Source of the DNA: CAYMSF01 sp964392985
GTDB lineage: Bacteria > Verrucomicrobiota > Lentisphaeria > Victivallales > Victivallaceae
Direction: 5' to 3'
Assembly: GCA_964392985.1 (NCBI GenBank)
Contig: CAYMSF010000007.1
Coordinates: 25,481 to 89,480 of the forward strand
DNA: 64,000 nucleotides
Position numbers and translations under genes: made by a program. Shown piece after piece: positions 53,367 to 62,488 of the stretch. How positions within the stretch are numbered: position 1 is the stretch's first letter; each line of letters opens with the position of its first letter. Below the pieces are notes generated by a model. It saw only the letters and a program-made list of their open reading frames with translations. It ran no database searches and had not been told where the DNA came from.

Positions 53367-55394
53367 ATGAAAAAAGCGTCTGAAATTAGAAATTTCGCTG
53401 TGGCCGGTCATTCCGGCGGTGGTAAAACCTCACTCTGTGACCAAATGCTATTCAAGGCCGGTGTGGTGGAACGTTGCGGCAGTGTCGATCAGAAAACCAG
53501 TGTTTCCGATTACACCCATGATGAACAGGAAAAACGTTGCAGTATCTATGCCACCCCAGTAAATTGCCCCTGGAAAAATCAACATTTCTTTTTTACTGAT
53601 ACCCCCGGATATGGTGAATATATCGGTGAAACGATTGCCGCTTTGTATGCCTGTAACGGCGTACTGATTGTCGTTGACGCCATCGGCGGACTTGAAGTCG
53701 GCTGTGCCAAGGCCTGGAGTATGGCGGCGGAACGCAACCTCCCCCGGATGATCCTGATTAACCGGATCGACCGTGAACACTCAGATTTCAACCGTACACT
53801 CTCACAACTTCAGGATGCTTACGGCAAGACCCTCGTAGTTCCTGTCACCCTTCCGGTCGGCAGTGAAGCCAGCTTTAAAAAAGTAGTTAATGTCCTCAGT
53901 GATGATGAAATTCCCGCCGAAATCGCCGATGATGCCGCCAACTATCGTGAAATGCTGATGGATGCCATCGCAGAGACCGATACCGCACTGATGGAAAAAT
54001 ATCTTGAAGGCACCAAGCTCACCCCGGAAGAAATCGCCGCCGGCATGAAAGCCGCGGTCAACGGTGGCACGCTCGTTCCGGTTTTTGCCGGCAGCGCCGT
54101 CAAAGATATCGGTATTACCGAACTGATGGATGCGATTGCCGCGATTATGCCGGATGCCTTGAACGGCAAAGAGATCATTCACGCTGACGGCAGCAAAACC
54201 GCAATTACTGACGCCGGTCCCGGCATCGGTATGGTTTTTAAGACTATTATTGACCCGTTTATCGGACAACTGACCATTATGCGCGTTCTTTCCGGCGTAT
54301 TTTCGTCAGAAAAGGAAATCTTCAACATTTCCAGAGACAGCAAAGAACGCGTCGGACAGTTACTGATATTGAATGGCCGTGAACAGAAACCGGTCGTTGA
54401 TGCCGGACCGGGCAGTATTATTGCCATTGCCAAACTGAAAGATACCCATATTTGCAATACCTTGTCAACGATACCCAATATCAAACCGCTACCGTTTATC
54501 CAATTCCCGAACCCGGTAATGTCTTACGCGATTTCCGCGGTCAAGAGCGGTGAAGAAGACAAAATCACTTCAGCGCTGCACAAGATTACCGAAACCGATC
54601 CCACCGCCAACTTGAAAAGACAGGATGAGACGCATGAAATGCTCCTCTCCGGCATGGGTGACCAGCACCTCGGCAACATCGTCAGAAAACTCAAAGATTC
54701 CTACAAGGTTGATGTCCATCTTGCCACACCGAAAATCCCCTACCGCGAAACCATTATGGCTTCCGGCGAAGGACATTACCGGCACAAAAAACAATCCGGC
54801 GGTCATGGTCAATTTGGCGAAGTCTTATTGCGCATGTCATATAATGATGCCGGTTACGAATTCGTCAATGATGTCGTCGGCGGCAGCATCCCGAAAAACT
54901 TCATCCCGGCAGTTGAAAAAGGTATCGTTGAAGCAATGACCACCGGTCCGCTTGCCGGATGTGTGGTCGAAAAAATCCGGGTATCGGTTTATGACGGTAA
55001 ATTCCATGCCGTTGACTCATCGGAAATGGCGTTCAAAATTGCCGCGCGAATGGCTTTCCGCGATGCCATGAGCAAAGCCAAACCGGTCCTGCTTGAACCC
55101 ATCATGAAGGTAAAAATCACCATCCCCGACCATTACATGGGGGATATCACCGGCGACTTGAATCATAAACGCGGTCGCATCCTGGGTATGGATGCCGCCG
55201 GCGGTATGCAGGTGGTCAATGCGGAAATACCGCTGTCGGAAATGGCTAAATATGCCACCGAACTGCGCAGTATGACCCAGGGGCGCGGACTGTTTGAAAT
55301 GGAGTTCAGCCGTTACGAACAGGTGCCGTCAATCGTGGCCAATGAAATTATTGCCAAGTATCAGGCGGAAAAACAACATCACGAAGAAGAATAA
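53367..55394 (+). CDS. EF-G-like translation GTPase (FusA2 type)
   Basis: This 675-residue protein is the length of an EF-G-like protein without the usual insertions. Its G1 is GHSGGGKT (14-21), where canonical EF-G has AHIDAGKT; G3 is DTPGYGEY (78-85) and G4 is NRID (132-135) in place of NKxD. All downstream EF-G domains follow, including LLSGMGDQHL and a long domain IV loop HYRHKKQSGGHGQFGEV. This is the FusA2-like clade; its role in ribosome recycling or stress is not settled. AAAGGGGC-type sequence precedes the ATG and a terminator follows. Confidence 0.85.
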   Translation: MKKASEIRNFAVAGHSGGGKTSLCDQMLFKAGVVERCGSVDQKTSVSDYTHDEQEKRCSIYATPVNCPWKNQHFFFTDTPGYGEYIGETIAALYACNGVLIVVDAIGGLEVGCAKAWSMAAERNLPRMILINRIDREHSDFNRTLSQLQDAYGKTLVVPVTLPVGSEASFKKVVNVLSDDEIPAEIADDAANYREMLMDAIAETDTALMEKYLEGTKLTPEEIAAGMKAAVNGGTLVPVFAGSAVKDIGITELMDAIAAIMPDALNGKEIIHADGSKTAITDAGPGIGMVFKTIIDPFIGQLTIMRVLSGVFSSEKEIFNISRDSKERVGQLLILNGREQKPVVDAGPGSIIAIAKLKDTHICNTLSTIPNIKPLPFIQFPNPVMSYAISAVKSGEEDKITSALHKITETDPTANLKRQDETHEMLLSGMGDQHLGNIVRKLKDSYKVDVHLATPKIPYRETIMASGEGHYRHKKQSGGHGQFGEVLLRMSYNDAGYEFVNDVVGGSIPKNFIPAVEKGIVEAMTTGPLAGCVVEKIRVSVYDGKFHAVDSSEMAFKIAARMAFRDAMSKAKPVLLEPIMKVKITIPDHYMGDITGDLNHKRGRILGMDAAGGMQVVNAEIPLSEMAKYATELRSMTQGRGLFEMEFSRYEQVPSIVANEIIAKYQAEKQHHEEE

Positions 55395-55410
55395 ACGTTT
55401 ATGTTTATAT

Positions 55411-55443
55411 CGGGCAGACGACAATAAAGTCTGCCCGTTTTTT
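55411..55443 (+). terminator. Intrinsic terminator after the EF-G-like gene
   Basis: A 9-bp perfect stem (CGGGCAGAC, 55411-55419, with 55429-55437) has a 9-nt loop and is followed by six T. Confidence 0.9.
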
Positions 55444-55505
55444 GACTGTTTCTGCGAATTTTGAAGAAGTTATTATTAATTTAGCGAATTCAACCAGGGA
55501 TACGA

Positions 55506-56276
55506 ATGAAGCCGGACGCCAAAAGCATTATCAAATTTGAGAATGTTTCTTTTGCCTACGAGTCCAATAATCCAGTATTGGAAAATGTCAATTTGACGTT
55601 CAGTGAATCGGAAATCGCCTGCATGGTCGGTCCCAATGGCGGCGGCAAAAGCACCATGCTTTACCTCATTCTCGGCTTGATCAAACCTCAAACCGGACAA
55701 ATCACTGTTTTTGGTTCATCACCGGAAAACGGCAGACGCAGAATCGGCTACATGCCGCAATTCAGTAATCTTGACCACGATTTCCCGGTCAATGTCACCG
55801 ATGTCGCGCTAATGGGACGACTGACAAAAAACTTTTTCGGCAGATATTCCAGCGCTGACCGCAAAATGGCTATGGACGCATTAGAAGAACTGGGCGTCGC
55901 CGATCTGGCGAAACGGTCATTTTCTGAACTCTCCGGCGGACAGCGGCAGCGGGTTCTTATCGCCAGAGCATTGACCTGCCGCCCGGATTTGCTCCTGCTG
56001 GATGAACCGACCGCGAATGTTGACCCCTGCGTCCAGGAACAATTCTATGTGACGCTAAAAGAGTTGAGCAAACGGATGTCCATTCTTATTGTTTCCCATG
56101 ATCTGGGTTTTGTTTCCCAGCATATTGACAGCGTCATCTGCGTCAACCGCCAGGTGCGGATTCATCCGACCTCGGAAATGGTTTCCGGACAGTTCATTCA
56201 GGATCTCTACGGCTATGGCATAAGCGCCATCCGCCATGACCATCGTTGTTCCGGGGAGGGTCACCACCATGATTGA
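55506..56276 (+). CDS. Metal ABC transporter ATPase (ZnuC/MntB-like)
   Basis: This 256-residue ATPase has Walker A GPNGGGKS (42-49), signature LSGGQRQR (142-149), Walker B LLDEP (164-168) followed by TANVDP, and SHDLGFVSQ as H-loop. ZnuC-like proteins import Zn2+, Mn2+ or Fe2+ with a permease and a periplasmic binding protein. The permease follows directly, overlapping by 8 bases; the binding protein is absent from the window. The metal cannot be told. Confidence 0.85.
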   Translation: MKPDAKSIIKFENVSFAYESNNPVLENVNLTFSESEIACMVGPNGGGKSTMLYLILGLIKPQTGQITVFGSSPENGRRRIGYMPQFSNLDHDFPVNVTDVALMGRLTKNFFGRYSSADRKMAMDALEELGVADLAKRSFSELSGGQRQRVLIARALTCRPDLLLLDEPTANVDPCVQEQFYVTLKELSKRMSILIVSHDLGFVSQHIDSVICVNRQVRIHPTSEMVSGQFIQDLYGYGISAIRHDHRCSGEGHHHD

Positions 56277-57123
56277 ATTCATTAAACAGTTAGGCGACCC
56301 GTCAATGTCCTTCCTGCTGTACGCGTTCCTTACCGGCGCAGTCGCCAGTGTCGCGTTCGGCATCATCGGCTCGTATGTCGTTACCCGGCGGATTACCGCG
56401 ATTGCCGGCGCTATCGCCCACTGCGTTCTCGGCGGTATCGGTCTGGCGCTGTTTTTGAAATTGAATTATCACTGGACGTGGTGCAACCCTATCTATGGCG
56501 CGATTGTCGCGGCGTTGCTGTCCGCGATAATCATCGGACTGGTCAGCATGTATGCCCGTGAACGCGAAGACACCGTAATCGGGGCAATCTGGGCAATCGG
56601 CATGGCGGCAGGTCTGCTCTTCCTTGCCAAAACTCCGGGATATATTGACTTGCACAGTTATCTCTTCGGGAATATCCTGCTGGTCAATGCTGATGATTTC
56701 AAATTGACTATTCTGCTGGATATCATCGTACTGGTGCCGTCAGTCATTTTCTTCAATAACTTTTTAGCTGTATGTTTTGACAGCCGTTTCGCGGAATTAC
56801 GGGGAATTCGCACCCGGTTGACCTACCTGCTGTTATTGTGCATGACCGCATTAACCATTGTGCTGATGGTAACGATTGTCGGTATCATCATGGTTATTGC
56901 GTTATTGACGCTGCCGGCGGCGATTGCAGGATACTTCACGCGGCGGTTATGGTCAATGATGAGTCTGGCAATAATCCTGAGTTTTGTCTTCACTACGAGC
57001 GGATTAGTTGCCAGTTATCAGATGGATCTGCCTTCCGGTCCGGTAATCGTCTGCATCGCCGGAATCTGCTACATCCTTACCATCGCCTATCGTATGATAG
57101 TCAGAAGATTCTTCGGCAAATAA
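56269..57123 (+). CDS. Metal ABC transporter permease (ZnuB/MntB-like)
   Basis: The 284-residue protein (from ATG 56269) has eight or nine spans and the ABC-3 family pattern: GIIGSYVVTRRITAIAGAIAHCVLGGIGLAL (about residues 33-63) and LLTLPAAIAGYFTRRLWSMM (about 216-235). I chose 56269 over 56236 because GGGGAGGG (56252-56259) lies 9 bases upstream and the extra 11 residues overlap the ATPase end. It forms the membrane channel for the ATPase encoded upstream. Confidence 0.85.
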   Translation: MIEFIKQLGDPSMSFLLYAFLTGAVASVAFGIIGSYVVTRRITAIAGAIAHCVLGGIGLALFLKLNYHWTWCNPIYGAIVAALLSAIIIGLVSMYAREREDTVIGAIWAIGMAAGLLFLAKTPGYIDLHSYLFGNILLVNADDFKLTILLDIIVLVPSVIFFNNFLAVCFDSRFAELRGIRTRLTYLLLLCMTALTIVLMVTIVGIIMVIALLTLPAAIAGYFTRRLWSMMSLAIILSFVFTTSGLVASYQMDLPSGPVIVCIAGICYILTIAYRMIVRRFFGK

Positions 57124-57162
57124 TCCGGCGACAATAGCACCGGTTATTTTGTGACAGTTCCT

Positions 57163-57191
57163 CAGGAGTTGTAAAGAAATAATTGGTATTA
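57163..57191 (+). repeat. Dispersed 32-bp repeat, copy 3 (partial)
   Basis: GGAGTTGTAAAGAAATAATTGGTATTA matches copies 1 and 2 with a few changes. Its end includes the stop codon of the minus-strand nitroreductase (57189-57191). Confidence 0.6.
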
Positions 57192-57695
57192 CTTGATTAC
57201 TCTGAAAACCTCGCCCTGCGGCTTGCGCACCAGTGGTTCCGGCGCGGCATTCGCATAGCCTAGTGGAGTAACGGCATAGACGCTCCATGGCGGCAGAATA
57301 TTGAGCAGGTGATTCATTCTTTCAACATCATAAGCGCAAATCCAGCAGGTGCCGAGACCCTCGGCGGCAGCAGCCAGTACCAGATGTTCCATGGCGATGC
57401 CAATGTCAACCGGAATAATCGGTTCGCCTTCAAGACGTTTCCAGCAGGTATCACTGTTGCCCAGCGCGACCGCGATTGCCGGCGCCTCCGCCAGCCAGGG
57501 ACGGGTATAGACGGAACATATTTTAGCGCGCAATTCCGCGTTGAGAATAATACGGAAACTCCACGGTTGCAAGTTGCATGCCGACGGGGATAGATTTACC
57601 GCTTCTCCGATACGATTCAGCGCATCAGCGGGAATAGCATCCGGTTTATAGCCGCGAATACTGCGGCGTGCTTTGATAACATCATAAAATTCCAT
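57189..57695 (-). CDS. Nitroreductase-family flavoprotein
   Basis: This 168-residue protein has the family start MEFYDVIKARRSIRGYKPD (FMN phosphate contact at the RRSIR motif), SPSACNLQPWSF (about residues 33-44) and EGLGTCWICAYD (about 115-126). It probably binds FMN as a dimer and uses NAD(P)H to reduce nitro, quinone or similar groups. It is short but complete for this subfamily. It is monocistronic and convergent with the metal permease gene. Confidence 0.85.
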   Translation of the reverse strand: MEFYDVIKARRSIRGYKPDAIPADALNRIGEAVNLSPSACNLQPWSFRIILNAELRAKICSVYTRPWLAEAPAIAVALGNSDTCWKRLEGEPIIPVDIGIAMEHLVLAAAAEGLGTCWICAYDVERMNHLLNILPPWSVYAVTPLGYANAAPEPLVRKPQGEVFRVIK

Positions 57696-57766
57696 ATTAA
57701 TCTTCCTTATATGTTAAAATTATATTGATTAATCTAAATCCAATACAAATATCCGTCAAGCCGGTT

Positions 57767-57804
57767 TATGCTCAATAAGGTTGAAATTTTAAAACCAGAT
57801 TGCG
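57767..57804 (+). mobile_element. Second MITE-type end (solo or deletion derivative)
   Basis: These 38 bases match the left end of the MITE-like element (38773-38810) at 32 of 38 positions without gaps, including TTGAAATTTTAAAA. A short CGACCATCA shared with the interior of the full element follows at 57819, so this may be a deletion derivative. No right end was found. Confidence 0.5.
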
Positions 57805-57840
57805 CCAGGTGTGTATTTCGACCATCATTATCCAATTACG

Positions 57841-57990
57841 GTTCGACTTTTTATTATCCCGGCGGGATAACACGTTTATAGAATTCTCAAACCAAAATCC
57901 TCTGCGACCCCAATTCGGGGTCGAACAATATATATGTGCCGTTAGCTATAAACGTTTGATGCCGCCGGCATCCATTAACCATTAACCATT
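57841..57990 (-). repeat. Dispersed ~180-bp structured element, copy 3
   Basis: It is the reverse complement of copies 1 and 2: the same heptamer end (two or three TTAATGG), hairpin, ACGTTTATAG / CTATAAACGT pair and GACCCCGAATTGGGGTC. It lacks the roughly 35-40 bases with the two CCGCC..GGCGG palindromes present in the other copies and reads straight into CCCGCCGGGATAAT. Confidence 0.85.
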
Positions 57991-58009
57991 GATTACCCGC
58001 CCGGCCCGG

Positions 58010-60574
58010 TTATTTTTCCTGTTCTTTCCCCGCGATTATCGTAACCGCAGGAACATCACGATGAAAATATTTTGCCGCAATGCGATTTACCTCGTTCCGG
58101 GACAATTTCCGAAAATGAGCAATTTTCCGCCAGGGATGCATGAAACCATCGCCGTAATATTCTGCCAGAATACTCTGCAAAATCAACAAACCCGGCGTTT
58201 CCGTCTGACGCGCCAGATCAAACATCACGGCATTTTTCGCCGCGTCAAACTCCGCCTGATTCAAACCATGTTCAGCCAAACGCAACCGTTCTTGATTAAT
58301 TAATGCCAATGCTTTTGACTCCGAACTGGCTTGAGTACCTGCATGAAAGGTAATCAGTCCGGGATGAAATCCCATGAACGCATCCACGCCGACGCTGTAT
58401 GCGAGTGCGGCATCCTCTCTTACCTTCTTGAATAACTGCGAAGACAAACCATTGAGTGAGTCAAGAATAATTGATACCGCGTCAGCATCGGGAGAACGCG
58501 CCTCGCAGCCGGGAATGGAACAGCATACTGCGGACTGTTCACGCGGCAGGACGAGACGTTCATAATAATCCTCCACCGGAAATACCGGCGGAATGACATA
58601 TCCGGCAGTGGATTCTTTCTGCCATGTCATCGCATTCATCAGTTTTGTAAATGCCTGCAACGCAACTTCACGGTCATAATCTCCGGCAATACCGAAAACA
58701 GTCTGCTCCGGAATAAGTTTACTGTTGAAAAAATCCCGCAACACTTTTGGCGTAAGCTTGGCAATGCTTTCAATTTTTCCGCTCGGAGGAATGGAATAGG
58801 GATGCGGACCATAATTGATTGCCAGCATACGATTAGCGGCGGCGACACGCGGCGACATGGCACGGCTCTCCAGCGATTTTATCAGGTTATCCTGTTCCCG
58901 CCGGAATTCTTTCACGCCAAACGTTGACTCGGTAAGAATGGATTTTAAAATATCCATCGAGAGTTCAAACCGGTCTGCCGTACAATTCACTTGAATAATC
59001 ATCGAATTGCGATTAGTTACCGCTGAAAACTGAATGGCGTTGGTTTCAAGAATTTTTGCCAGTTCAATCTCATTCCAGCGTTTGGTGCCGGCGCCGAGCA
59101 TTGTTGTGGTTAGATTGCTGATGCCGGCATTCGCCGGATTCTCGGAAAATGTCCCGCCCGGCATAACCATAGAGAAATCCACCAGAGGCAACTCCGGTTT
59201 ATAGTACTCAACGAGCCTTATTTTTTTTCTGGTCAACCGGTGCATTTGCGGTTGATGCTTCGCCTGACGGTCAGCAGTCGAAGATACAACTTCCTGTTTG
59301 ACTGCTTCCGGCAATACCCGGCAGATGGTCGAATGGTCATCACGCAAATATTGTACCGCCGCCCGTTTCACGTCATCAATCGAAACTTTCTGCAGTAATT
59401 CCAGATAATATTCTGCGGCGGTGGCAGTGCCCCAGGCGGAAACGCCCGCGCCGACCAACCCCGCGATTCCGGCGCTGGTACGCATCCCGCGCAAATATTC
59501 AGTCGTAGCCTGTGTTTTTTCGCGCTCAAGTTCTGCCGGAGCAATGTCGCCGGCGGCAATTTGCGCCAGTTCAGTCCTCAACGCACCTTCAAGTTTAAGC
59601 CGTTTCTCCGGAGCGCAAACCGCCCAGATATACATCAAACCGGCAGTCGCCGAAGAACTGCAACCGGCGGAAATGTCAATCGCTAACTCTTTTTCCATGC
59701 AAAGTGTACGCATCAACCTGGAACTGTTCCCTCCCCCGATTATCGCGGCAAGAATATTCACGGCAGCGTTGTCCGGACTGCAAATATCGCCGATTTTGTA
59801 GCTCATAGCTATTCTCGCCAGCGGATCAGTAAAATATTCGGTGCGTTCCCGCCGGACCTGCTGTTCCGGTTCACGCGGCAGTACCGGGTTTTCAAGATTA
59901 CCCCGCCGCCATTTGCCCAGTTTCCGGCTCAACATGGAGACAGTGCGATCCTCATCAATATCGCCGAAAACGGTAATAAAGCTCCGTGCCGGAATATACC
60001 GGTCATAATAATATTCCATCATCATTTCCCGGGTCACCTGTTCAATCTTCTCCCGGTAGCCGATAATCGGGTGACGCACCGGATTAATCAGAAAGGATTC
60101 CTGAAACATCAATTCACTCAGGCGGCGCTCCGGGCGGTCATAAGCCATGTCGCGTTCGCGCAAGATCACCTTTGACTCTTTTTTGAATTTTGCCACAGGA
60201 AATTCCGGGGCGGAAATCATAGCGGAAATTAAATCCAACCCCTGCCGCAAATGTTTTGACGGCAAGTCAATATGATAACAGGTTTGACTGTAGGAAGTAT
60301 AGGCATTGACATAACCGCCCAGTTGATTAACCAGATCACTGAGCGCCATCCCGGGATAACCGGCACAACCCTGGAATAACATGTGTTCAAGGAAATGTGA
60401 CAAACCGCAACCGAGATTTCTCCCCTCGTGCATACTGCCGGTGCCAATCCAGGCCTGAATACTTACCGCCGGCACATCATGCCGTCCCAAAGTATAAATC
60501 CTCAACCCGTTGTCCAAGGTAAAAGTTTTCACCTCTGACAGATATTTTCTCTCCGCGATCGCAGCTTTTCTCAT
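58010..60574 (-). CDS. M16-family zinc metallopeptidase (double-domain)
   Basis: This 854-residue protein is made of two M16 units. The first is active: HFLEH (60-64), the inverted zinc motif HxxEH, with Glu140 in VILRERD as third ligand. The second (from about residue 440) lacks the motif and is the usual inactive partner that closes the chamber. There is no signal peptide, so it may be cytoplasmic; related two-unit enzymes also occur in envelopes. It follows the Minf_1886 gene by 27 bases in a rex-led transcript. Confidence 0.88.
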   Translation of the reverse strand: MRKAAIAERKYLSEVKTFTLDNGLRIYTLGRHDVPAVSIQAWIGTGSMHEGRNLGCGLSHFLEHMLFQGCAGYPGMALSDLVNQLGGYVNAYTSYSQTCYHIDLPSKHLRQGLDLISAMISAPEFPVAKFKKESKVILRERDMAYDRPERRLSELMFQESFLINPVRHPIIGYREKIEQVTREMMMEYYYDRYIPARSFITVFGDIDEDRTVSMLSRKLGKWRRGNLENPVLPREPEQQVRRERTEYFTDPLARIAMSYKIGDICSPDNAAVNILAAIIGGGNSSRLMRTLCMEKELAIDISAGCSSSATAGLMYIWAVCAPEKRLKLEGALRTELAQIAAGDIAPAELEREKTQATTEYLRGMRTSAGIAGLVGAGVSAWGTATAAEYYLELLQKVSIDDVKRAAVQYLRDDHSTICRVLPEAVKQEVVSSTADRQAKHQPQMHRLTRKKIRLVEYYKPELPLVDFSMVMPGGTFSENPANAGISNLTTTMLGAGTKRWNEIELAKILETNAIQFSAVTNRNSMIIQVNCTADRFELSMDILKSILTESTFGVKEFRREQDNLIKSLESRAMSPRVAAANRMLAINYGPHPYSIPPSGKIESIAKLTPKVLRDFFNSKLIPEQTVFGIAGDYDREVALQAFTKLMNAMTWQKESTAGYVIPPVFPVEDYYERLVLPREQSAVCCSIPGCEARSPDADAVSIILDSLNGLSSQLFKKVREDAALAYSVGVDAFMGFHPGLITFHAGTQASSESKALALINQERLRLAEHGLNQAEFDAAKNAVMFDLARQTETPGLLILQSILAEYYGDGFMHPWRKIAHFRKLSRNEVNRIAAKYFHRDVPAVTIIAGKEQEK

Positions 60575-60601
60575 ATTTCTCCTCTAATGGTTGGGCACCG
60601 T

Positions 60602-61021
60602 CTAATCTATAATCATGGTGGAACGCGGACGCACCAGCGCCGGTTCGGTCACAGTACGGGGCAGCATAAACAGATCAAAATCAATATTAAAATCCTCAGG
60701 GGAATCATTTTCACTGACCGACAACACATTCTTCCCGGCAAGTTTGAATACTATGGCGCCGACATCAACCGCGCTGTTTATGCCCCAGTTCCGCAATACA
60801 TGCTCCGCCAGACCGGAAAACTGTTCAAACGCATACAGACTGATACCTTCCAGAAGTTCCCGTGCTGACACATGTCTGGCGCGGTTGTCGCTGTTCTGCG
60901 CGCAGACATGCACCACCGCCGCGTGAATAAATTCATAAGCTTCAAAATGATAAGTTTTATCTGCATCGACAATCCGTTGAATCGCTTCAGCTATCTCATC
61001 AACCCGCTGTTTTTCCTGCAT
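60602..61021 (-). CDS. Minf_1886-family protein (PVC-type conserved small protein)
   Basis: This 139-residue protein has HFEAYEFIHAAVVHV near residue 25, RHVSARELLEGISLYAFEQF (about 48-67) and LRNWGINSAVDVGAIVF (about 76-92), the conserved pattern of a family I know as Planctomycetes/Verrucomicrobia-type (Minf_1886). Its function is unknown; the family is soluble and helical. In this window it lies between rex and the M16 peptidase, with gaps of 18 and 27 bases. Recognition is by eye and should be confirmed by profile search. Confidence 0.75.
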   Translation of the reverse strand: MQEKQRVDEIAEAIQRIVDADKTYHFEAYEFIHAAVVHVCAQNSDNRARHVSARELLEGISLYAFEQFSGLAEHVLRNWGINSAVDVGAIVFKLAGKNVLSVSENDSPEDFNIDFDLFMLPRTVTEPALVRPRSTMIID

Positions 61022-61039
61022 TGCTTCTTCCCGTCTTCA

Positions 61040-61717
61040 TTAGTGGCGCGGTTTTTCCCGGCTCTGTTGCATTTTTACCGAAAATACTGCCAGCCCGCTC
61101 GATAAACTCTCATTATGACAAATCACATCCGGAGGAGTTTTCAGCTTCACCATCGTAAAATTCCAAATCCCGAATACCCCCGCCGCAACCAGAATATCTG
61201 CCACATTCTGTGCTTCCTGCCATGGCACGGTGATAATACCCACCGGCACTCCGGTTTTACGAATCATCTCGCCCAGACAGGAAAGATGATAGATTTTTTT
61301 TCCGTGGATCATCGTGCCGACTTTGGCGGGGTCAATATCAAAACCGGCGACTATCTTCAGACCATTCTCTTCGAACGGCTTATGTCCCAGCAGCGCCTGA
61401 CCGAGTGAACCTACGCCGACCAGAAATGCCTCATCGGTTTTATTCCAGCCCAGATAGTTCTCTATCGCCTCAATCAAATCCTTTAAACAATAGCCGCGTC
61501 GCGGCTTGCCGGGAATACCCATGAAAATCAAATCTTTGCGGACCAGAATCGGTTTGAAGTCAAGTTCATCAATCAACGTCGTCGTCGAGACATATTCATG
61601 ACCTTCAAGTTCCAACCGTTTCAGAATATGTAAATAGATTGGCAGCCGCTTCACTGTCGGCAGTTTTAGAATTTTAGACTGACCATTGGCCATATTTCCG
61701 TCCATATTCCACTCCAT
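61040..61717 (-). CDS. rex: Redox-sensing transcriptional repressor Rex
   Basis: This 225-residue protein (shorter from an internal Met at 61705 or 61693) has the N-terminal winged helix (LPTVKRLPIYLHILKRLELEG, then VRKDLIFMGIPGKPRRGY) and a Rossmann domain with GVGSLGQAL (about residues 97-105) and FDIDP for NADH binding. Rex represses fermentation and respiration genes when NADH is low. It heads a transcript with the Minf_1886 and M16 genes. I see no clear Rex site (TTGTGAA-type) near it. Confidence 0.9.
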   Translation of the reverse strand: MEWNMDGNMANGQSKILKLPTVKRLPIYLHILKRLELEGHEYVSTTTLIDELDFKPILVRKDLIFMGIPGKPRRGYCLKDLIEAIENYLGWNKTDEAFLVGVGSLGQALLGHKPFEENGLKIVAGFDIDPAKVGTMIHGKKIYHLSCLGEMIRKTGVPVGIITVPWQEAQNVADILVAAGVFGIWNFTMVKLKTPPDVICHNESLSSGLAVFSVKMQQSREKPRH

Positions 61718-61887
61718 TTCGTGTTTTCCGCAATTTGTAAAACCGGCGGGACATCCGGCATAAACCGCAAGACTTTACGTTCAGAACAATATCGCCATTT
61801 TTACCGCTTTCAAGTCAGTGCCGCAATCTTTTCCATAAAACACCCCGTTGAAACCGGATGAATATTCCTTATCCCGGCGAATACGAT

Positions 61888-61917
61888 TTGTTTTTAGCAA
61901 AAAAGATGACATATTAT
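61888..61917 (+). promoter_or_regulatory. Predicted promoter of tRNA-Pro
   Basis: TTGTTT (61888-61893), an 18-bp spacer and TATTAT (61912-61917) lie about 45 bases upstream of the tRNA. Confidence 0.4.
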
Positions 61918-61962
61918 AGTCAGTATCGGTGTGAATCCGGTATTGTTATTGCGGTTTTCCGC

Positions 61963-62041
61963 CGGGATGTAGCGCAGCTTGGTTTAGCGCGTTTGACTGG
62001 GGGTCAAAAGGTCGTGAGTTCGAATCTCACCATCCCGACCA
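61963..62041 (+). tRNA. tRNA-Pro, anticodon GGG, with encoded CCA
   Basis: The acceptor stem is CGGGATG (61963-61969) with CATCCCG (62031-62037), discriminator A, and CCA encoded (62039-62041). The D stem is GCGC/GCGC, the anticodon stem TTTGA/TCAAA with loop CTGGGGG (anticodon GGG at 61999-62001), and the T stem GTGAG/CTCAC with loop TTCGAAT. A T-run follows (62042-62047). All arms are intact. Confidence 0.95.
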
Positions 62042-62427
62042 TTTTTTCAGCCTTATTTGAGCTTAAATTAAGCCTCTTGAATAAAATCCACGATTCCTAA
62101 CAATTCCCATAAATTACCCTACTTTAGTACCGTTATAAGCAAGATAGACCCCCAATAACCCACCAATTTATTGAGGCAGAGTTAAAATTGACTGCCAAGA
62201 ATATATTCAGATATTGTTTTAGAAATATAACGGAATATTTTTAACAATAGGCATCAAAAATACAAAAGCTAAAGTTTGACTCCTGTATATTAACCACCGT
62301 ATACCCTGTTTGGAATATCGCCGACAGCGGTTAACAAAAAAGTATTTGTGACACTACCCTCCCCCTGCTAAACATTTAATTTATTCCGAAAAAAATTTCA
62401 TATTTTTTTGACTTTCTTACACCCCCA
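62042..62427. other. Intergenic region, no gene seen
   Basis: This AT-rich gap of about 390 bases lies between tRNA-Pro and the regulatory region of the next gene. I see no ORF, hairpin or promoter that I can support beyond the T-run after the tRNA. Confidence 0.4.
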
Positions 62428-62459
62428 GACACAAAATGTCCGGGCTCGTCGTGTATAAT
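62428..62459 (+). promoter_or_regulatory. Shared palindrome and -10 upstream of the DW-repeat gene
   Basis: GACA-N5-TGTCC (62428-62441) lies 48 bases upstream of the ATG, with TATAAT at 62454-62459 and no good -35 box. The same palindrome, spacing and flanking pattern (CT-x-G, GTGT) occurs before the next gene. Confidence 0.5.
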
Positions 62460-62488
62460 TATGTCACATACAATAAATGGAGATAATT

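Larger units (their letters stand above)
57696..58009. other. Repeat-filled intergenic region
   Basis: This gap between the nitroreductase and M16 peptidase genes holds one MITE-type end (57767-57804) and copy 3 of the dispersed element (57841-57990). The remaining bases are AT-rich and show no gene. Confidence 0.6.

Noticed and set aside
57121..57150. Terminator between the metal permease and the nitroreductase
   Set aside because: The CCGG-based inverted repeat needs a bulge and only four T follow, so it was not strong enough to list.
61858..62100. 80-codon plus-strand ORF over the tRNA
   Set aside because: The QLGLARLTGGQKVVSSN segment is the usual false translation of a tRNA gene; the tRNA structure is complete.
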